From: an uncultured Blautia sp. | GTDB lineage: Bacteria; Bacillota; Clostridia; Lachnospirales; Lachnospiraceae | Direction: 5' to 3' | Assembly: GCA_934378195.1 (NCBI GenBank) | Contig: CAKRPO010000005.1 | Coordinates: forward strand, 34,817-98,816 | Length of the DNA stretch: 64,000 bases | Part shown: piece after piece, positions 8,035-17,075 of the stretch | Position numbering within the stretch: the stretch's first letter is position 1 | How the letters are laid out: every line of letters starts with the position of its first letter | Program-made: the position numbers and the translations under genes | The notes under the pieces: generated by a model | Seen by the model: the letters and a program-made list of their open reading frames with translations, nothing else | Databases searched by the model: none | Told to the model about the DNA's origin: nothing

Positions 8035-10644
8035 ATGGCAAAGAAAGAAACCCACATCCCGGCAATCATTGATACTCCGGAAGCACTGGAAGCAAAGATC
8101 GCTGCGATGAAAGAAGCACAGAAACTTTTCGCCACTTACACACAGGAACAGGTAGACAAGATCTTCAAAGCTGCCGCAACTGCGGCAGACAAAGCACGTA
8201 TCCCGCTTGCCAAAGCCGCTGTTGAAGAAACAGGAATGGGTATCGTAGAAGATAAGGTCATCAAGAACCACTATGCATCTGAATATATCTACAATGCATA
8301 CAAAAACACTAAGACCTGTGGTGTCCTTGAAGAAGATACGGTTTACGGAATCAAGAAAATTGCAGAGCCGATCGGTCTGATCGCCGCAGTTATCCCGACT
8401 ACAAACCCGACTTCCACAGCAATCTTCAAAACTCTGATCGCTTTGAAGACAAGAAATGCAATCATCATCAGCCCACATCCACGTGCAAAAGGAAGCACCA
8501 TCGAAGCTGCAAAAGTTGTTCTTGAAGCAGCCGTTAAAGCAGGTGCTCCGGAAGGAATCATCGGATGGATCGATGTACCAAGCCTTGAGCTGACAAACCT
8601 TGTAATGAAAGAAGCTGACATCATTCTTGCAACAGGTGGTCCTGGAATGGTTAAGGCAGCATATTCCTCCGGCAAACCGGCACTTGGAGTTGGAGCCGGA
8701 AATACACCGGTTATCATTGATGACACTGCAGATGTGCGTCTGGCAGTAAACTCTATCATTCACTCCAAAACATTTGATAATGGTATGATCTGTGCATCCG
8801 AACAGTCCGTAACAGTTCTCGAAGGTGTATATAAAGCAGTTAAAGAAGAATTCCAGTACAGAGGATGCTACTTCCTTAAGAAAGATGAAATCGAAAAAGT
8901 AAGAAAAACAATCCTGATCAATGGTGCCCTGAATGCCAAGATTGTTGGACAGAAAGCAGCTACGATCGCTGAAATGGCAGGCGTTACTGTTCCGGCAGAA
9001 ACCAAGATCCTGATCGGTGAAGTAGAATCTGTAGATATCAGCGAAGAGTTCGCACACGAGAAACTTTCTCCGGTACTTGCCATGTACAAGGCAAAGACAT
9101 TCGATGAAGCAATCGCAAAAGCAGAACAGCTGGTAGCTGACGGCGGATACGGACATACATCTTCTCTGTACATCAATGTAAATGAGAAAGAAAAGATGGA
9201 AAAACATGCAGCAGCAATGAAGACCTGCCGTATCCTTATCAATACTCCATCTTCTCAGGGTGGTATCGGAGATCTCTACAACTTCAAACTCGCTCCGTCT
9301 CTGACACTTGGATGCGGTTCCTGGGGTGGAAACTCTGTATCTGAAAACGTTGGTGTAAAACACCTGATCAATATCAAAACTGTTGCTGAGAGGAGAGAGA
9401 ACATGCTCTGGATGAGAACCCCGGAAAAAGTTTACTTCAAAAAAGGCTGCCTGCCGGTTGCTCTGGATGAGCTGAAAAACGTGATGGGCAAAAAACGCTG
9501 CTTCATCGTAACTGACTCCTTCCTTTACAAGAATGGATACACAAAGAAGATCGAAGACAAACTTGATGAAATGGGAATCGTTCATACATGCTTCTCTGAT
9601 GTAGAACCAGACCCGTCCCTCGCTTCTGCAAGAGCAGGTGCTGCAGCAATGCGTGCATTCGAGCCGGACTGCATCATTGCAATGGGTGGTGGATCCGCAA
9701 TGGATGCCGGTAAGATCATGTGGGTTCTTTATGAAAATCCGGATGCAGATTTTGATGACATGGCAATGGACTTCATGGATATCCGTAAGAGAATCTATAC
9801 ATTCCCGAAAATGGGTAAAAAAGCTTACTTCATCGCCGTACCGACATCTTCTGGTACCGGTTCTGAGGTAACACCTTTCGCTATCATCACAGACAAAGAA
9901 ACAGGAATCAAATGGCCATTGGCTGATTATGAACTGTTACCGGATATGGCAATCGTAGATACAGATAACATGATGAGTGCACCAAAAGGACTGACAAGCG
10001 CTTCCGGTATCGATGTTATGACACATGCGATCGAAGCATACGTATCCATGATGGCTTCTGACTACACAGATGGACTTGCACTTCGTGCCATCAAACTGGT
10101 ATTTGACTATCTGCCAAGAGCATACAGAGACGGAAACGATGTAGAAGCGAGAGACCATATGGCAAATGCTTCCTGCATGGCTGGTATGGCATTCGCAAAT
10201 GCATTCCTTGGAGTAAACCACTCACTGGCTCACAAACTGGGTGCTTTCCATCACATTCCTCATGGAATTGCAAACGCTCTGGTACTTACCGATGTTATGC
10301 GTTACAATGCAGCAGAAGTTCCGACCAAGATGGGTACTTTCCCACAGTATCAGTATCCGAAGACACTGTCCCGCTATGCTGAGATCGGACGCTTCGTAGG
10401 ACTGACAGGAAAAGATGATAAAGAAGTATTTGAGAAACTTCTGGAGAAACTGGAAGAACTCAAGAAGATCATTGATATCAAACCTACGATCAAAGACTAT
10501 AACGTAGATGAGAAATATTTCCTTGAGACTCTTGATGAAATGAGCGAGCAGGCATTTAACGATCAGTGCACCGGCGCTAACCCGAGATACCCACTTATCG
10601 CAGAACTGAAAGAGATTTACCTGAAAGCATACTATGGTAAATAA
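8035..10644 (+). CDS. adhE: Bifunctional acetaldehyde-CoA / alcohol dehydrogenase
   Basis: An 869-residue fusion that reduces acetyl-CoA to acetaldehyde and then ethanol with two NADH, the main redox sink in mixed-acid and ethanol fermentation; it forms cytoplasmic spirosome filaments. Residues 1-440 are the CoA-acylating aldehyde dehydrogenase domain, with the catalytic Cys in DNGMICASEQ (about residue 253) and GGPGMVKAAY/GVGAGNTP upstream. Residues 455-869 are the iron-dependent alcohol dehydrogenase domain, with GGGSAMDAGK for NAD binding and the metal-site His in NHSLAHKLGAFHHIPHG. AGGAGG precedes the ATG. Full length, single-gene transcript ending in a strong terminator. Confidence 0.97.
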   Translation: MAKKETHIPAIIDTPEALEAKIAAMKEAQKLFATYTQEQVDKIFKAAATAADKARIPLAKAAVEETGMGIVEDKVIKNHYASEYIYNAYKNTKTCGVLEEDTVYGIKKIAEPIGLIAAVIPTTNPTSTAIFKTLIALKTRNAIIISPHPRAKGSTIEAAKVVLEAAVKAGAPEGIIGWIDVPSLELTNLVMKEADIILATGGPGMVKAAYSSGKPALGVGAGNTPVIIDDTADVRLAVNSIIHSKTFDNGMICASEQSVTVLEGVYKAVKEEFQYRGCYFLKKDEIEKVRKTILINGALNAKIVGQKAATIAEMAGVTVPAETKILIGEVESVDISEEFAHEKLSPVLAMYKAKTFDEAIAKAEQLVADGGYGHTSSLYINVNEKEKMEKHAAAMKTCRILINTPSSQGGIGDLYNFKLAPSLTLGCGSWGGNSVSENVGVKHLINIKTVAERRENMLWMRTPEKVYFKKGCLPVALDELKNVMGKKRCFIVTDSFLYKNGYTKKIEDKLDEMGIVHTCFSDVEPDPSLASARAGAAAMRAFEPDCIIAMGGGSAMDAGKIMWVLYENPDADFDDMAMDFMDIRKRIYTFPKMGKKAYFIAVPTSSGTGSEVTPFAIITDKETGIKWPLADYELLPDMAIVDTDNMMSAPKGLTSASGIDVMTHAIEAYVSMMASDYTDGLALRAIKLVFDYLPRAYRDGNDVEARDHMANASCMAGMAFANAFLGVNHSLAHKLGAFHHIPHGIANALVLTDVMRYNAAEVPTKMGTFPQYQYPKTLSRYAEIGRFVGLTGKDDKEVFEKLLEKLEELKKIIDIKPTIKDYNVDEKYFLETLDEMSEQAFNDQCTGANPRYPLIAELKEIYLKAYYGK

Positions 10645-10689
10645 GAAACAAGTACATTTTCTTCCATAAAAAATTTATTATAAACGGCA

Positions 10690-10735
10690 GCTGCCCCGGT
10701 ATTACAGGAACGTGATACCGGGGCAGCGATTTTGT
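10690..10735 (+). terminator. Terminator of adhE
   Basis: A 13-bp perfect GC-rich stem, GCTGCCCCGGTAT (10690-10702) with ATACCGGGGCAGC (10715-10727), followed by GATTTTGTT. Confidence 0.85.
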
Positions 10736-10802
10736 TCAAGCAGGTTTTGTTGGAAGTGAAATATCATCTCACTCATTAGTCATAGATAGTAAGCTCCTTG
10801 AA

Positions 10803-11519
10803 ATGACAAAAATTGTTCTTTCAGATTTTAAATTACTATATGATGCTTTGGCAATAAAAAAAGCAGCATTACCAGTTAAATTACTGCGTAGATTTAAGGA
10901 CGAGCTTTATACATTTGCATTGACTCAACAACCAGGACCGACAATGCAGGTTGCATCATTGGATGATGGTCGTATCGATGAAAATATGCTTGCTTTATCC
11001 ATAGATTTGGCTGCGATAGGTGTATATGGATTAGCAAGAGCAGTCAATTCTGAGCAGTGGTATAGGAATATAATTTTACACGATTCGCTATATTCATTTG
11101 ATCAGCTGTTAGAATTTGTATATCCAGAGCTTGCAAAACAGAATTCATGGAAACTGCCAGTTTGGTATTACATTACAAATTTAAAGAATAAAAACAAATT
11201 GGAAGAAGAAAAGACCCCATATTTGTATAATGACATTGTCACAGAAGTAACCATAAGACGTAACAAATCAGCAATAGCTGATCGTACTGCTTGGCAAATA
11301 TGGATAGATGAAAAAGAAAATTTGATGAAGGCAATTCGATTATTGGGATGTTTACCAGAAGATAAAATAGATATTGTTCAGTATCAGAGTATTTTGGAGT
11401 CTATATTTGCAGATAACAACAATATTCTGAATTCCTTGGATAGTCCTAATCGTAGTGATCTTCATAGAATGATAAGAATATATGATCTTCTAAAATATGG
11501 GCAAAAAAAGACCCCGTGA
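10803..11519 (+). CDS. Hypothetical protein of unknown family
   Basis: A 238-residue, probably cytoplasmic, helix-rich protein with many Leu, Ile, Lys and Asp residues; no signal peptide, transmembrane segment or known motif could be recognised. The ATG at 10803 has no good ribosome site and the frame stays open upstream to at least the adhE terminator, so the true start is uncertain and the gene may be a fragment joined here by recombination. It is distinctly more AT-rich than adhE, and it is followed by two broken genes, which suggests a site of insertion and decay. Confidence 0.45.
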   Translation: MTKIVLSDFKLLYDALAIKKAALPVKLLRRFKDELYTFALTQQPGPTMQVASLDDGRIDENMLALSIDLAAIGVYGLARAVNSEQWYRNIILHDSLYSFDQLLEFVYPELAKQNSWKLPVWYYITNLKNKNKLEEEKTPYLYNDIVTEVTIRRNKSAIADRTAWQIWIDEKENLMKAIRLLGCLPEDKIDIVQYQSILESIFADNNNILNSLDSPNRSDLHRMIRIYDLLKYGQKKTP

Positions 11520-11608
11520 TTCAAGCATCTGCTAGCAGACACCATCACGGAGATGCGGATGGCTGGGTATAATCCAGAGCCTGGGAAAGTCTTCGGAATA
11601 TGGGGATA

Positions 11609-11828
11609 AATCATACAGAAACAGATCCTGGAATTGCTAATCGGGTTGAAACAGAAAGAGAACCTGTCATTTATCCTGATCTGCCACGACCTTGCTCTGG
11701 TACAGGCGTTCTGTGACAAAGTACTGGTTCTTTATCATGGAAAGACTGTAGAATACGGAACCCCGGATGATGTCATCAATCACCCAAAGATGGATTATAC
11801 AAAGAACTTAATAGATTCAGTTTTATAA
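11609..11828 (+). pseudogene. C-terminal remnant of a peptide/nickel ABC transporter ATPase
   Basis: About 72 codons in one frame match the end of the DppD/DppF/NikD/NikE family: an IQKQILELL segment after the lost Walker B region, then ICHDLALVQAFCDKV (the H-loop) and VLYHGKTVEYGTP. Everything before, including Walker A and the signature motif, is missing, and a stop lies just upstream in frame. The usual cysteine-rich oligo_HPY tail is also absent. The remnant lies about 730 bases ahead of an intact nik-type operon, so it may be left from an earlier copy. Confidence 0.75.
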
Positions 11829-11855
11829 AATAAAAAAGACCGGAGGGCAGGAATT

Positions 11856-12112
11856 ATGGTAGTAAATATTTTCCTGTTTGACGATTTTGAAGTAATGGAT
11901 GCATTTGGTCTGGCACAGATTTTTGGCGGTGCACTGGAGAAGTTTTACATACGTTATATAGAAAGGCGTCAAAAGTTTTCTTCATATAGAGGGAGAAAAC
12001 GAAAAGAAATTGCTGAAAGTTGCGGTTTCGGAGGCAGGTTGCCAGTTATGATTATGATGAAAACTGGAAACAGGCTATCACTGGGATCCGGAAAGTGAAT
12101 CGGATTTTGTGA
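11856..12112 (+). pseudogene. Broken DJ-1/PfpI-family gene
   Basis: GGAGG and an ATG at 11856 open an 80-codon ORF whose first 35 residues (VVNIFLFDDFEVMDAFG, then GLAQIFGGA) match the N-terminus of the DJ-1/PfpI superfamily. After that the frame turns into an unrelated basic sequence. A different frame near 12048-12112 reads YDYDENWKQAITGIRKVN and then a stop, like a normal protein C-terminus. The most economical reading is an internal deletion with frameshift. Confidence 0.6.
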
Positions 12113-12128
12113 TATAAAAAATATATAA

Positions 12129-12166
12129 AAAAGGTACTTTCCACAGTGCAGGAAAGTACCTTTTTT
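12129..12166 (+). terminator. Terminator after the broken DJ-1 gene
   Basis: A 13-bp perfect stem AAAGGTACTTTCC / GGAAAGTACCTTT around ACAGTGCA, followed by TTTTTT; also preceded by an A-run, so it could work in both directions. Confidence 0.85.
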
Positions 12167-12461
12167 ATATGGGTAGACTGCCTTGTTTTCTGAGTCAAAT
12201 GCGGAGGTTAAGCCTCAGAAATGGCGTATATCTGATGTGCATAGCAAGGAAGGAGGTCCATACACTTAAACAGTCATCATGTTCGGAGGGACAGATAACT
12301 GATATCAGATAAGATGAACACAATGTAGTCATGTGTCATACTATGATTATATTTTAACAAAATTCAGTGCAAAAACAAGCCTCCCGGGGGGTTGTTGAGA
12401 TATGAAAATAAAACAGAATCTATGCGATATATGAATGGGTCAATATCCCCCCGTAAGGGTT
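12167..12461. other. Noncoding interval upstream of the nik-type operon
   Basis: No ORF. Between 12176 and 12262 several arms could fold into a branched structure (CCTTG with CAAGG, TTCTGAG with CTCAGAA, AGG-TTAAG-CCT), and CTGATATCAG near 12299 is a palindrome. No riboswitch class was recognised. Confidence 0.35.
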
Positions 12462-12488
12462 TTGGGAATAATGGCAGGCTGTTATAAT
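12462..12488 (+). promoter_or_regulatory. Probable promoter of the nik-type operon
   Basis: A perfect TATAAT (12483-12488) has only a weak -35 candidate, TTGGGA (12462-12467), at 15 bases spacing, so activation or repression by a regulator is likely. Confidence 0.45.
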
Positions 12489-12503
12489 TGGTACAGATTT
12501 ATG

Positions 12504-12530
12504 GCTATTGTGAACAAAGTTAACAATAGC
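12504..12530. promoter_or_regulatory. Inverted repeat in the nik operon leader, probable operator
   Basis: GCTATTGTGAAC (12504-12515) and GTTAACAATAGC (12519-12530) are complementary at 11 of 12 positions and lie about 10-35 bases after the expected transcription start. It could be a repressor site or an RNA hairpin just upstream of the ribosome site AAGGAGG. Confidence 0.5.
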
Positions 12531-12560
12531 ATATACATACAATAAGGAGGACATGAATTA

Positions 12561-14159
12561 ATGAAAAGAAAATTTCTGGCAGTATTAACAGCGCTTTGTG
12601 TAAGCGTTTCTCTGGCTGGGGGAGCGGTGACTGTAAGTGCATCATCACAGAAGGAAGCAACAGACAGTACACTGGTAGTATCTTATTCAGCAGATACAGG
12701 TGATCTGAATCCCCATTCCTATGGAAGCCCTATGTGGGTACAGTCATTAGTATATGAAGGTCTGACACGTTTCGTAGACGGCAAAGTTGTTCCAGGTATT
12801 GCGGAATCCTGGGATATTTCTGACGATGGAAAAACCTATACATTTCATCTGGATAAGGATAATGTTTTCAGTGACGGGACACCGGTGAATGCAGATATCG
12901 TGAAGAAAAACTTTGATGCCGTTCTGAAAAATAAAGACAGACATAACTGGATGGAAACTTATCAGGTTCTGGAGTCTGTAGATGTTGTGGATGAATATAC
13001 TGTGCAATTAAATCTTAATGCGCCTTTCTCAGGACTTTTACAGGAATTATCTTTATCACGTCCGGTTCGCATTGGTGGAGAAGCAATGTTTCCGGAAGAT
13101 GGTGACACAAGTGAATCCATTAAGGAACCAATAGGAAGTGGTCCATGGAAACAGGTAGAACACGTAGACAGCCAGTATACAGTTTTTGAAAGAAATGATA
13201 ATTACCATGGTACAAAGCCACAGTACAAATATCTTAAAGTAATGGTGATTCCGGACATTAATACTGCGGCCAATTCACTGAAGGCCGGTGAGATTGACAT
13301 GATCTACGACATTGAGAGTCAGATGACAGGAGATGTGTTTAATGAACTTCAGGCGTCTGGTTTCACAGCAGAATTATCAGATCCTGTCACTACTAATATG
13401 ATTCTTGTAAATACAAACAGCGGTCCGACAAAAGATCTGGCAGTACGTCAGGCGTTGGAATATTGCATCGATAAACAGAGTATTTCAGATAATGTTTATG
13501 GCGGACTGCAGCCGGTAGCAGATTATCTGATGAATCCAAAGACACCATATTGTGATGTGCCGGATATTACAGTATATGATTATGATGAAGAGAAAGCAAA
13601 AGAACTACTGGATGAAGCCGGCTGGACTCTGGAGGATGGAAAAGATATTCGTACAAAGGACGGCGAAGAACTTACACTCAGATTCCTGTATGAAGGAGAC
13701 AACGATTCAGTTTCTATCATGGGACAGGTTATTCAGGCAGAGTGCAAAGATGTGGGAATCAATGTAGAGCTTGTTGCACAGGATGCGACTAATTATGGCA
13801 CATCTCAGAAAGAAGGTCTTTTTGAACTTCTTCAGGCAGAAACATGGGGAGATCCATTTGATCCTCATTCTTATATGAGTTCATTCAGAGTAACTACTCA
13901 TGGAGATTATGCAGCACAGTTGGGACTGGAAAACAAAGCTGAAATTGATGAAAAAATAACAACAGCACTGAATTCAACAGATGAAAAAGAAGTAGAAGAG
14001 AACTATCAGTATGTATTGAAAACTCTTACAGATCAGGCTGTATATGTACCGATCACTTATACAACGAAGGCATATATCTACAATCCGGATGTTGTCTCCA
14101 ATGTGGGATATAATACATATCTTGATGTGATGTATGAAGAATTTACAGTAAATAAGTAA
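12561..14159 (+). CDS. Nickel/peptide ABC transporter substrate-binding protein (NikA-like)
   Basis: A 532-residue exported SBP_bac_5 protein. Residues 1-28 are a signal peptide ending near VSASS; no lipobox Cys is visible, unusual for a Gram-positive binding protein. It follows E. coli NikA closely from LNPHSYGSPMWVQSLVYEGL through IAESWDISDDGKTYTFHL, LQELSLSRP, APIGTGPW-like EPIGSGPWKQ and the C-terminal WGDPFDPHSYMSS, which lines the ligand pocket in NikA. This favours nickel (probably as a chelate) over peptides, though heme or opine-type metal complexes are possible. First gene of a seven-gene run; an intercistronic hairpin separates it from the permease gene. Confidence 0.85.
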   Translation: MKRKFLAVLTALCVSVSLAGGAVTVSASSQKEATDSTLVVSYSADTGDLNPHSYGSPMWVQSLVYEGLTRFVDGKVVPGIAESWDISDDGKTYTFHLDKDNVFSDGTPVNADIVKKNFDAVLKNKDRHNWMETYQVLESVDVVDEYTVQLNLNAPFSGLLQELSLSRPVRIGGEAMFPEDGDTSESIKEPIGSGPWKQVEHVDSQYTVFERNDNYHGTKPQYKYLKVMVIPDINTAANSLKAGEIDMIYDIESQMTGDVFNELQASGFTAELSDPVTTNMILVNTNSGPTKDLAVRQALEYCIDKQSISDNVYGGLQPVADYLMNPKTPYCDVPDITVYDYDEEKAKELLDEAGWTLEDGKDIRTKDGEELTLRFLYEGDNDSVSIMGQVIQAECKDVGINVELVAQDATNYGTSQKEGLFELLQAETWGDPFDPHSYMSSFRVTTHGDYAAQLGLENKAEIDEKITTALNSTDEKEVEENYQYVLKTLTDQAVYVPITYTTKAYIYNPDVVSNVGYNTYLDVMYEEFTVNK

Positions 14160-14203
14160 ATCCACTGTGACTGTATAATAGTATAGCAGTTGCAGCCAGT
14201 TAC

Positions 14204-14274
14204 AAAACTCTGTGTCTGTTTTTCCGGAAAGATTCGAGACTGAGATCTTTCAATAAACAGATACAGAGTTTTTT
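14204..14274 (+). terminator. Intercistronic hairpin between binding-protein and permease genes
   Basis: AAACTCTGTGTCTGTTT (14204-14221) pairs with AAACAGATACAGAGTTT (14254-14272) and is followed by TTTT and then a ribosome site. It looks like a leaky terminator or RNA-stabilising structure that lets the binding protein be made in excess over the membrane parts. Confidence 0.7.
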
Positions 14275-14294
14275 GAAAGGAAAAGGTGAACAGA

Positions 14295-15227
14295 ATGCTC
14301 AGATACGCAATAAAAAGAATATTGCTTCTGATACCTATCGTATTTATTGTGTCAATATTTGCATTTGGACTGGTAAGATTGATGCCTGGAAGTGCGGAAA
14401 TGGCTTATCTGCAGGCGGCTGGTATTCCACCTTCAGATGATGCTATAGAGGCTGCCTCAGAAGAACTTGGTCTGGATCGTCCGATTTATACCCAGTATAT
14501 AGAATGGGTTGGGAATGCAATTCATCTGGATTTTGGACAGTCCTATATCAATAACAAAGAAGTAAAAGATGAAATACTTGGAGCTTTCAGAAATACTATG
14601 CAGCTGGCGGGCTGTGCTACTCTTATTATTCTTGTGATCAGCATTCCCATGGGAATACTGTCCGCAGTAAGGGCTAATAAAGAACTGGATAATATCAATC
14701 GTGTGCTGGCATTTCTGGGAAGTTCTATGCCGTCATTCTGGTTGGGTCCCCTGCTTGTACAGCTATTCTGTCTTAAATTGAAATGGCTTCCGGTACAGGG
14801 AATGAATGACTGGAAAAACCTGGTGCTTCCATCAATTACTATGGCAGTATTATATATAGCAACATATTCACGGTCACTTAGAAACAGTCTTCTGGAGAAT
14901 ATAAACAAAAGATTTGTTATGTACAGCAGGGCCAGAGGAATCAGTGAAAATAAGATCATAACGCATCATGTGCTCAGAACATCTTTGATTCCCTCGGTAA
15001 CTACTTTTGGTGTCAATTTCGGACATATGATGGCGGGAACAGCTATTGTGGAGATCCTTTTTTCATGGCCGGGACTTGGAAGACTATGTGTGTCTTCTGT
15101 AAATTCACGGGATTTTCCGATGCTGCAGGGGTATATAGTGCTGATGGCAATTGTATTCATAACAGTGAATCTGATCACAGATCTGATTACAGTAGCGTTA
15201 GATCCTAGAATGAGGGAGTCTTTATAA
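14295..15227 (+). CDS. Nickel/peptide ABC transporter permease (NikB-like)
   Basis: A roughly 310-residue inner-membrane permease of the BPD_transp_1 type with six predicted helices. The N-terminus MLRYAIKRILLLIPIVF and the following FGLVRLMPG, GLDRPIYTQYIEW and DFGQSYI are the DppB/NikB landmarks; the EAA-type cytoplasmic loop is near YSRARGISENKII. ATG at 14295 is preferred because AAAAGG lies eight bases before it; GTG at 14286 is an in-frame alternative. It pairs with the next permease to form the channel of the importer fed by the upstream NikA-like protein. Confidence 0.88.
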   Translation: MLRYAIKRILLLIPIVFIVSIFAFGLVRLMPGSAEMAYLQAAGIPPSDDAIEAASEELGLDRPIYTQYIEWVGNAIHLDFGQSYINNKEVKDEILGAFRNTMQLAGCATLIILVISIPMGILSAVRANKELDNINRVLAFLGSSMPSFWLGPLLVQLFCLKLKWLPVQGMNDWKNLVLPSITMAVLYIATYSRSLRNSLLENINKRFVMYSRARGISENKIITHHVLRTSLIPSVTTFGVNFGHMMAGTAIVEILFSWPGLGRLCVSSVNSRDFPMLQGYIVLMAIVFITVNLITDLITVALDPRMRESL

Positions 15228-15228
15228 A

Positions 15229-16062
15229 ATGAAATTAAAACAATTCTTTAAAAAATTATTCAACAGAAAAGCTACATTGTTTTTTCTGATCATTGTTATT
15301 GTGATGATAGCAGCAGGACTTCTGGCACCTGTAATCGCACCACATGATCCACTGGAACAGAATCTGGTAATGAAATTTTCCATGCCATCCCGGGAATACC
15401 CAATGGGAACGGATAATCTGGGAAGATGCATTTTTTCCAGAATACTCTATGCAACAAGAACTACTCTTGGATTTTCAGTTTTATGTACTGTACTGGCGGC
15501 TGTAGTGGGAATTACATTAGGAGTTACAGCCGGATATAAAGGCGGTGCATCAGACATGGTGATCATGCGTATCTGTGATGTACTTTATGCGTTTCCGGCA
15601 CTTGTACTGGTAATGGCAATTGTAGGATTTATCGGCGTGGGGATTTTTAATGTTGTAATAGCGATGCTTATTCAGCAGTGGCTATGGTATGCAAGGGTAT
15701 CCAGAAACCTGGCAGCAACGGAGTCTGTCAAAAGTTATATTGCAGCAGCCAGACTTTGCGGCACTCCTGACAGAAAAATAATATTCAGGCATATTTTACC
15801 AAATATAATTCCCAATATGCTTGCAATTTTTACCGTGGATTTCGGACATACGATTCTGGCTATTTCCGGATATTCATTCCTTGGGCTGGGCGTGCAGGTA
15901 CCCAATCCTGAGTGGGGAGCTATGATCAGTGAAGGAAGAAACTTTATTAATACAGATCCCTGGTTAATGTTCTGGCCAGGTATCATGATTCTGATTTCAG
16001 TGATCGCCGTTAATATTATTGGCGATAATATGCGTGATGCACTGGAAGGACAGAGTAATTGA
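15229..16062 (+). CDS. Nickel/peptide ABC transporter permease (NikC-like)
   Basis: A 277-residue second permease starting one base after the first permease gene. It shows the OppC_N-like first helix, APHDPLEQNL, YPMGTDNLGRCIFSRILYATRTTL (the conserved GTDxxGRD-like motif with Cys in place of Asp), and the EAA loop AARLCGTPDRKIIFRHILPN, plus SFLGLGVQVPNPEWG near the end. About six membrane helices. Works as a heterodimer with the NikB-like protein; spacing implies translational coupling. Confidence 0.9.
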   Translation: MKLKQFFKKLFNRKATLFFLIIVIVMIAAGLLAPVIAPHDPLEQNLVMKFSMPSREYPMGTDNLGRCIFSRILYATRTTLGFSVLCTVLAAVVGITLGVTAGYKGGASDMVIMRICDVLYAFPALVLVMAIVGFIGVGIFNVVIAMLIQQWLWYARVSRNLAATESVKSYIAAARLCGTPDRKIIFRHILPNIIPNMLAIFTVDFGHTILAISGYSFLGLGVQVPNPEWGAMISEGRNFINTDPWLMFWPGIMILISVIAVNIIGDNMRDALEGQSN

Positions 16063-16073
16063 CGGGGGTAGAA

Positions 16074-17075
16074 ATGGAATCAATACTTGAGGTTCATGAA
16101 CTGCAGATAAAACTGAAAAAGAATAAAAACAGACAGATAACGGCTGTGGAGAATCTTTCCTTCAGTATGAAAAAAGGAAGAACTCTGGGAATTATAGGAG
16201 AAAGTGGAAGTGGTAAATCTCTTACCTGTATGGGAATTATGGGACTTCTGGATCCCAAAATATGGAGTGTAAAAGGAAATATAAATTTCGGAAGTGAAAA
16301 CCTGGATATCAGCAGGCGAAAAAATATGTCAGGAATCTGTGGGAATAAAATAGCGTTGATCATGCAGAATCCAATGAGTGCGTTTAATCCGGTTATTACT
16401 ATAGGAGCACACTTTTATGAAACAATGAATAAGTCCGGGATGAAAAAGAAATCCCGGACAGAAATTGAAAAAAATGCGTCAGAACTTCTCCAGAAAATGC
16501 ATATACGAGATCCGCAGGCAGTTCTTCGTTCTTATGCGTTTCAGTTATCAGGGGGAATGCTCCAGAGAATCATGATTGCACTCGCACTGGCGGTGGAACC
16601 AGATATACTGATTGCTGATGAACCGACTACAGCACTGGACCTTTCTGTGAGAAATGAGATTCTGAAGATTTTGAAGGAATTACAAAAACAATACAAGATG
16701 ACAATTCTGATAGTATCTCATGACCTGAGTGTTATCAGAGAGCTGTCAGATGATATTGCAGTTATGTATGCCGGAAATTTTGTAGAATATGGAAAAGCAG
16801 ATGAAATTTTAAAAAATCCGCAGCACCCTTATACCAGAGGTTTGTTTATGTCAAGACCGGCTTTTTCCAAAGACCGCCTTATTATGATGGAAGGACAGCC
16901 ACCGACACTGGAAGAAAGAGGAAAAGGGTGTGGATTCTACCCACGATGCCCGGAAAAAACAATGGAGTGCAAAAAGTATTGTATCCGACCAGAATTATAC
17001 GGAGACAGTCACGTGGTCAATTGCATGAGAATGGACGAGAAAAGAGGAAAAAATGGATTTACTGACGATAAATAA
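16074..17075 (+). CDS. Nickel/peptide ABC transporter ATPase (NikD-like)
   Basis: A 333-residue ATPase that powers the importer. It has Walker A GESGSGKS near residue 45, LSGGMLQR signature, Walker B ILIADEPTTALD and the H-loop SHDLSVIRE, then the C-terminal oligopeptide-type extension with Cys residues (GCGFYPRCPEKTMECKK) that can carry an Fe-S cluster or metal in this family. ATG 16074 is chosen because GGGGG sits six bases before it; the longer TTG start at 16059 would overlap the upstream stop. It overlaps the next ATPase gene by 23 bases. Confidence 0.9.
   Translation: MESILEVHELQIKLKKNKNRQITAVENLSFSMKKGRTLGIIGESGSGKSLTCMGIMGLLDPKIWSVKGNINFGSENLDISRRKNMSGICGNKIALIMQNPMSAFNPVITIGAHFYETMNKSGMKKKSRTEIEKNASELLQKMHIRDPQAVLRSYAFQLSGGMLQRIMIALALAVEPDILIADEPTTALDLSVRNEILKILKELQKQYKMTILIVSHDLSVIRELSDDIAVMYAGNFVEYGKADEILKNPQHPYTRGLFMSRPAFSKDRLIMMEGQPPTLEERGKGCGFYPRCPEKTMECKKYCIRPELYGDSHVVNCMRMDEKRGKNGFTDDK

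Noticed and set aside
8029-9585. 518-codon minus-strand ORF inside adhE
   Set aside because: Antisense shadow caused by codon bias of adhE; no start signal and no family motif.
12176-12262. Possible NiCo or other metal riboswitch before the nik operon
   Set aside because: Stems can be drawn but the conserved NiCo core is absent; kept only as an unnamed structured interval.
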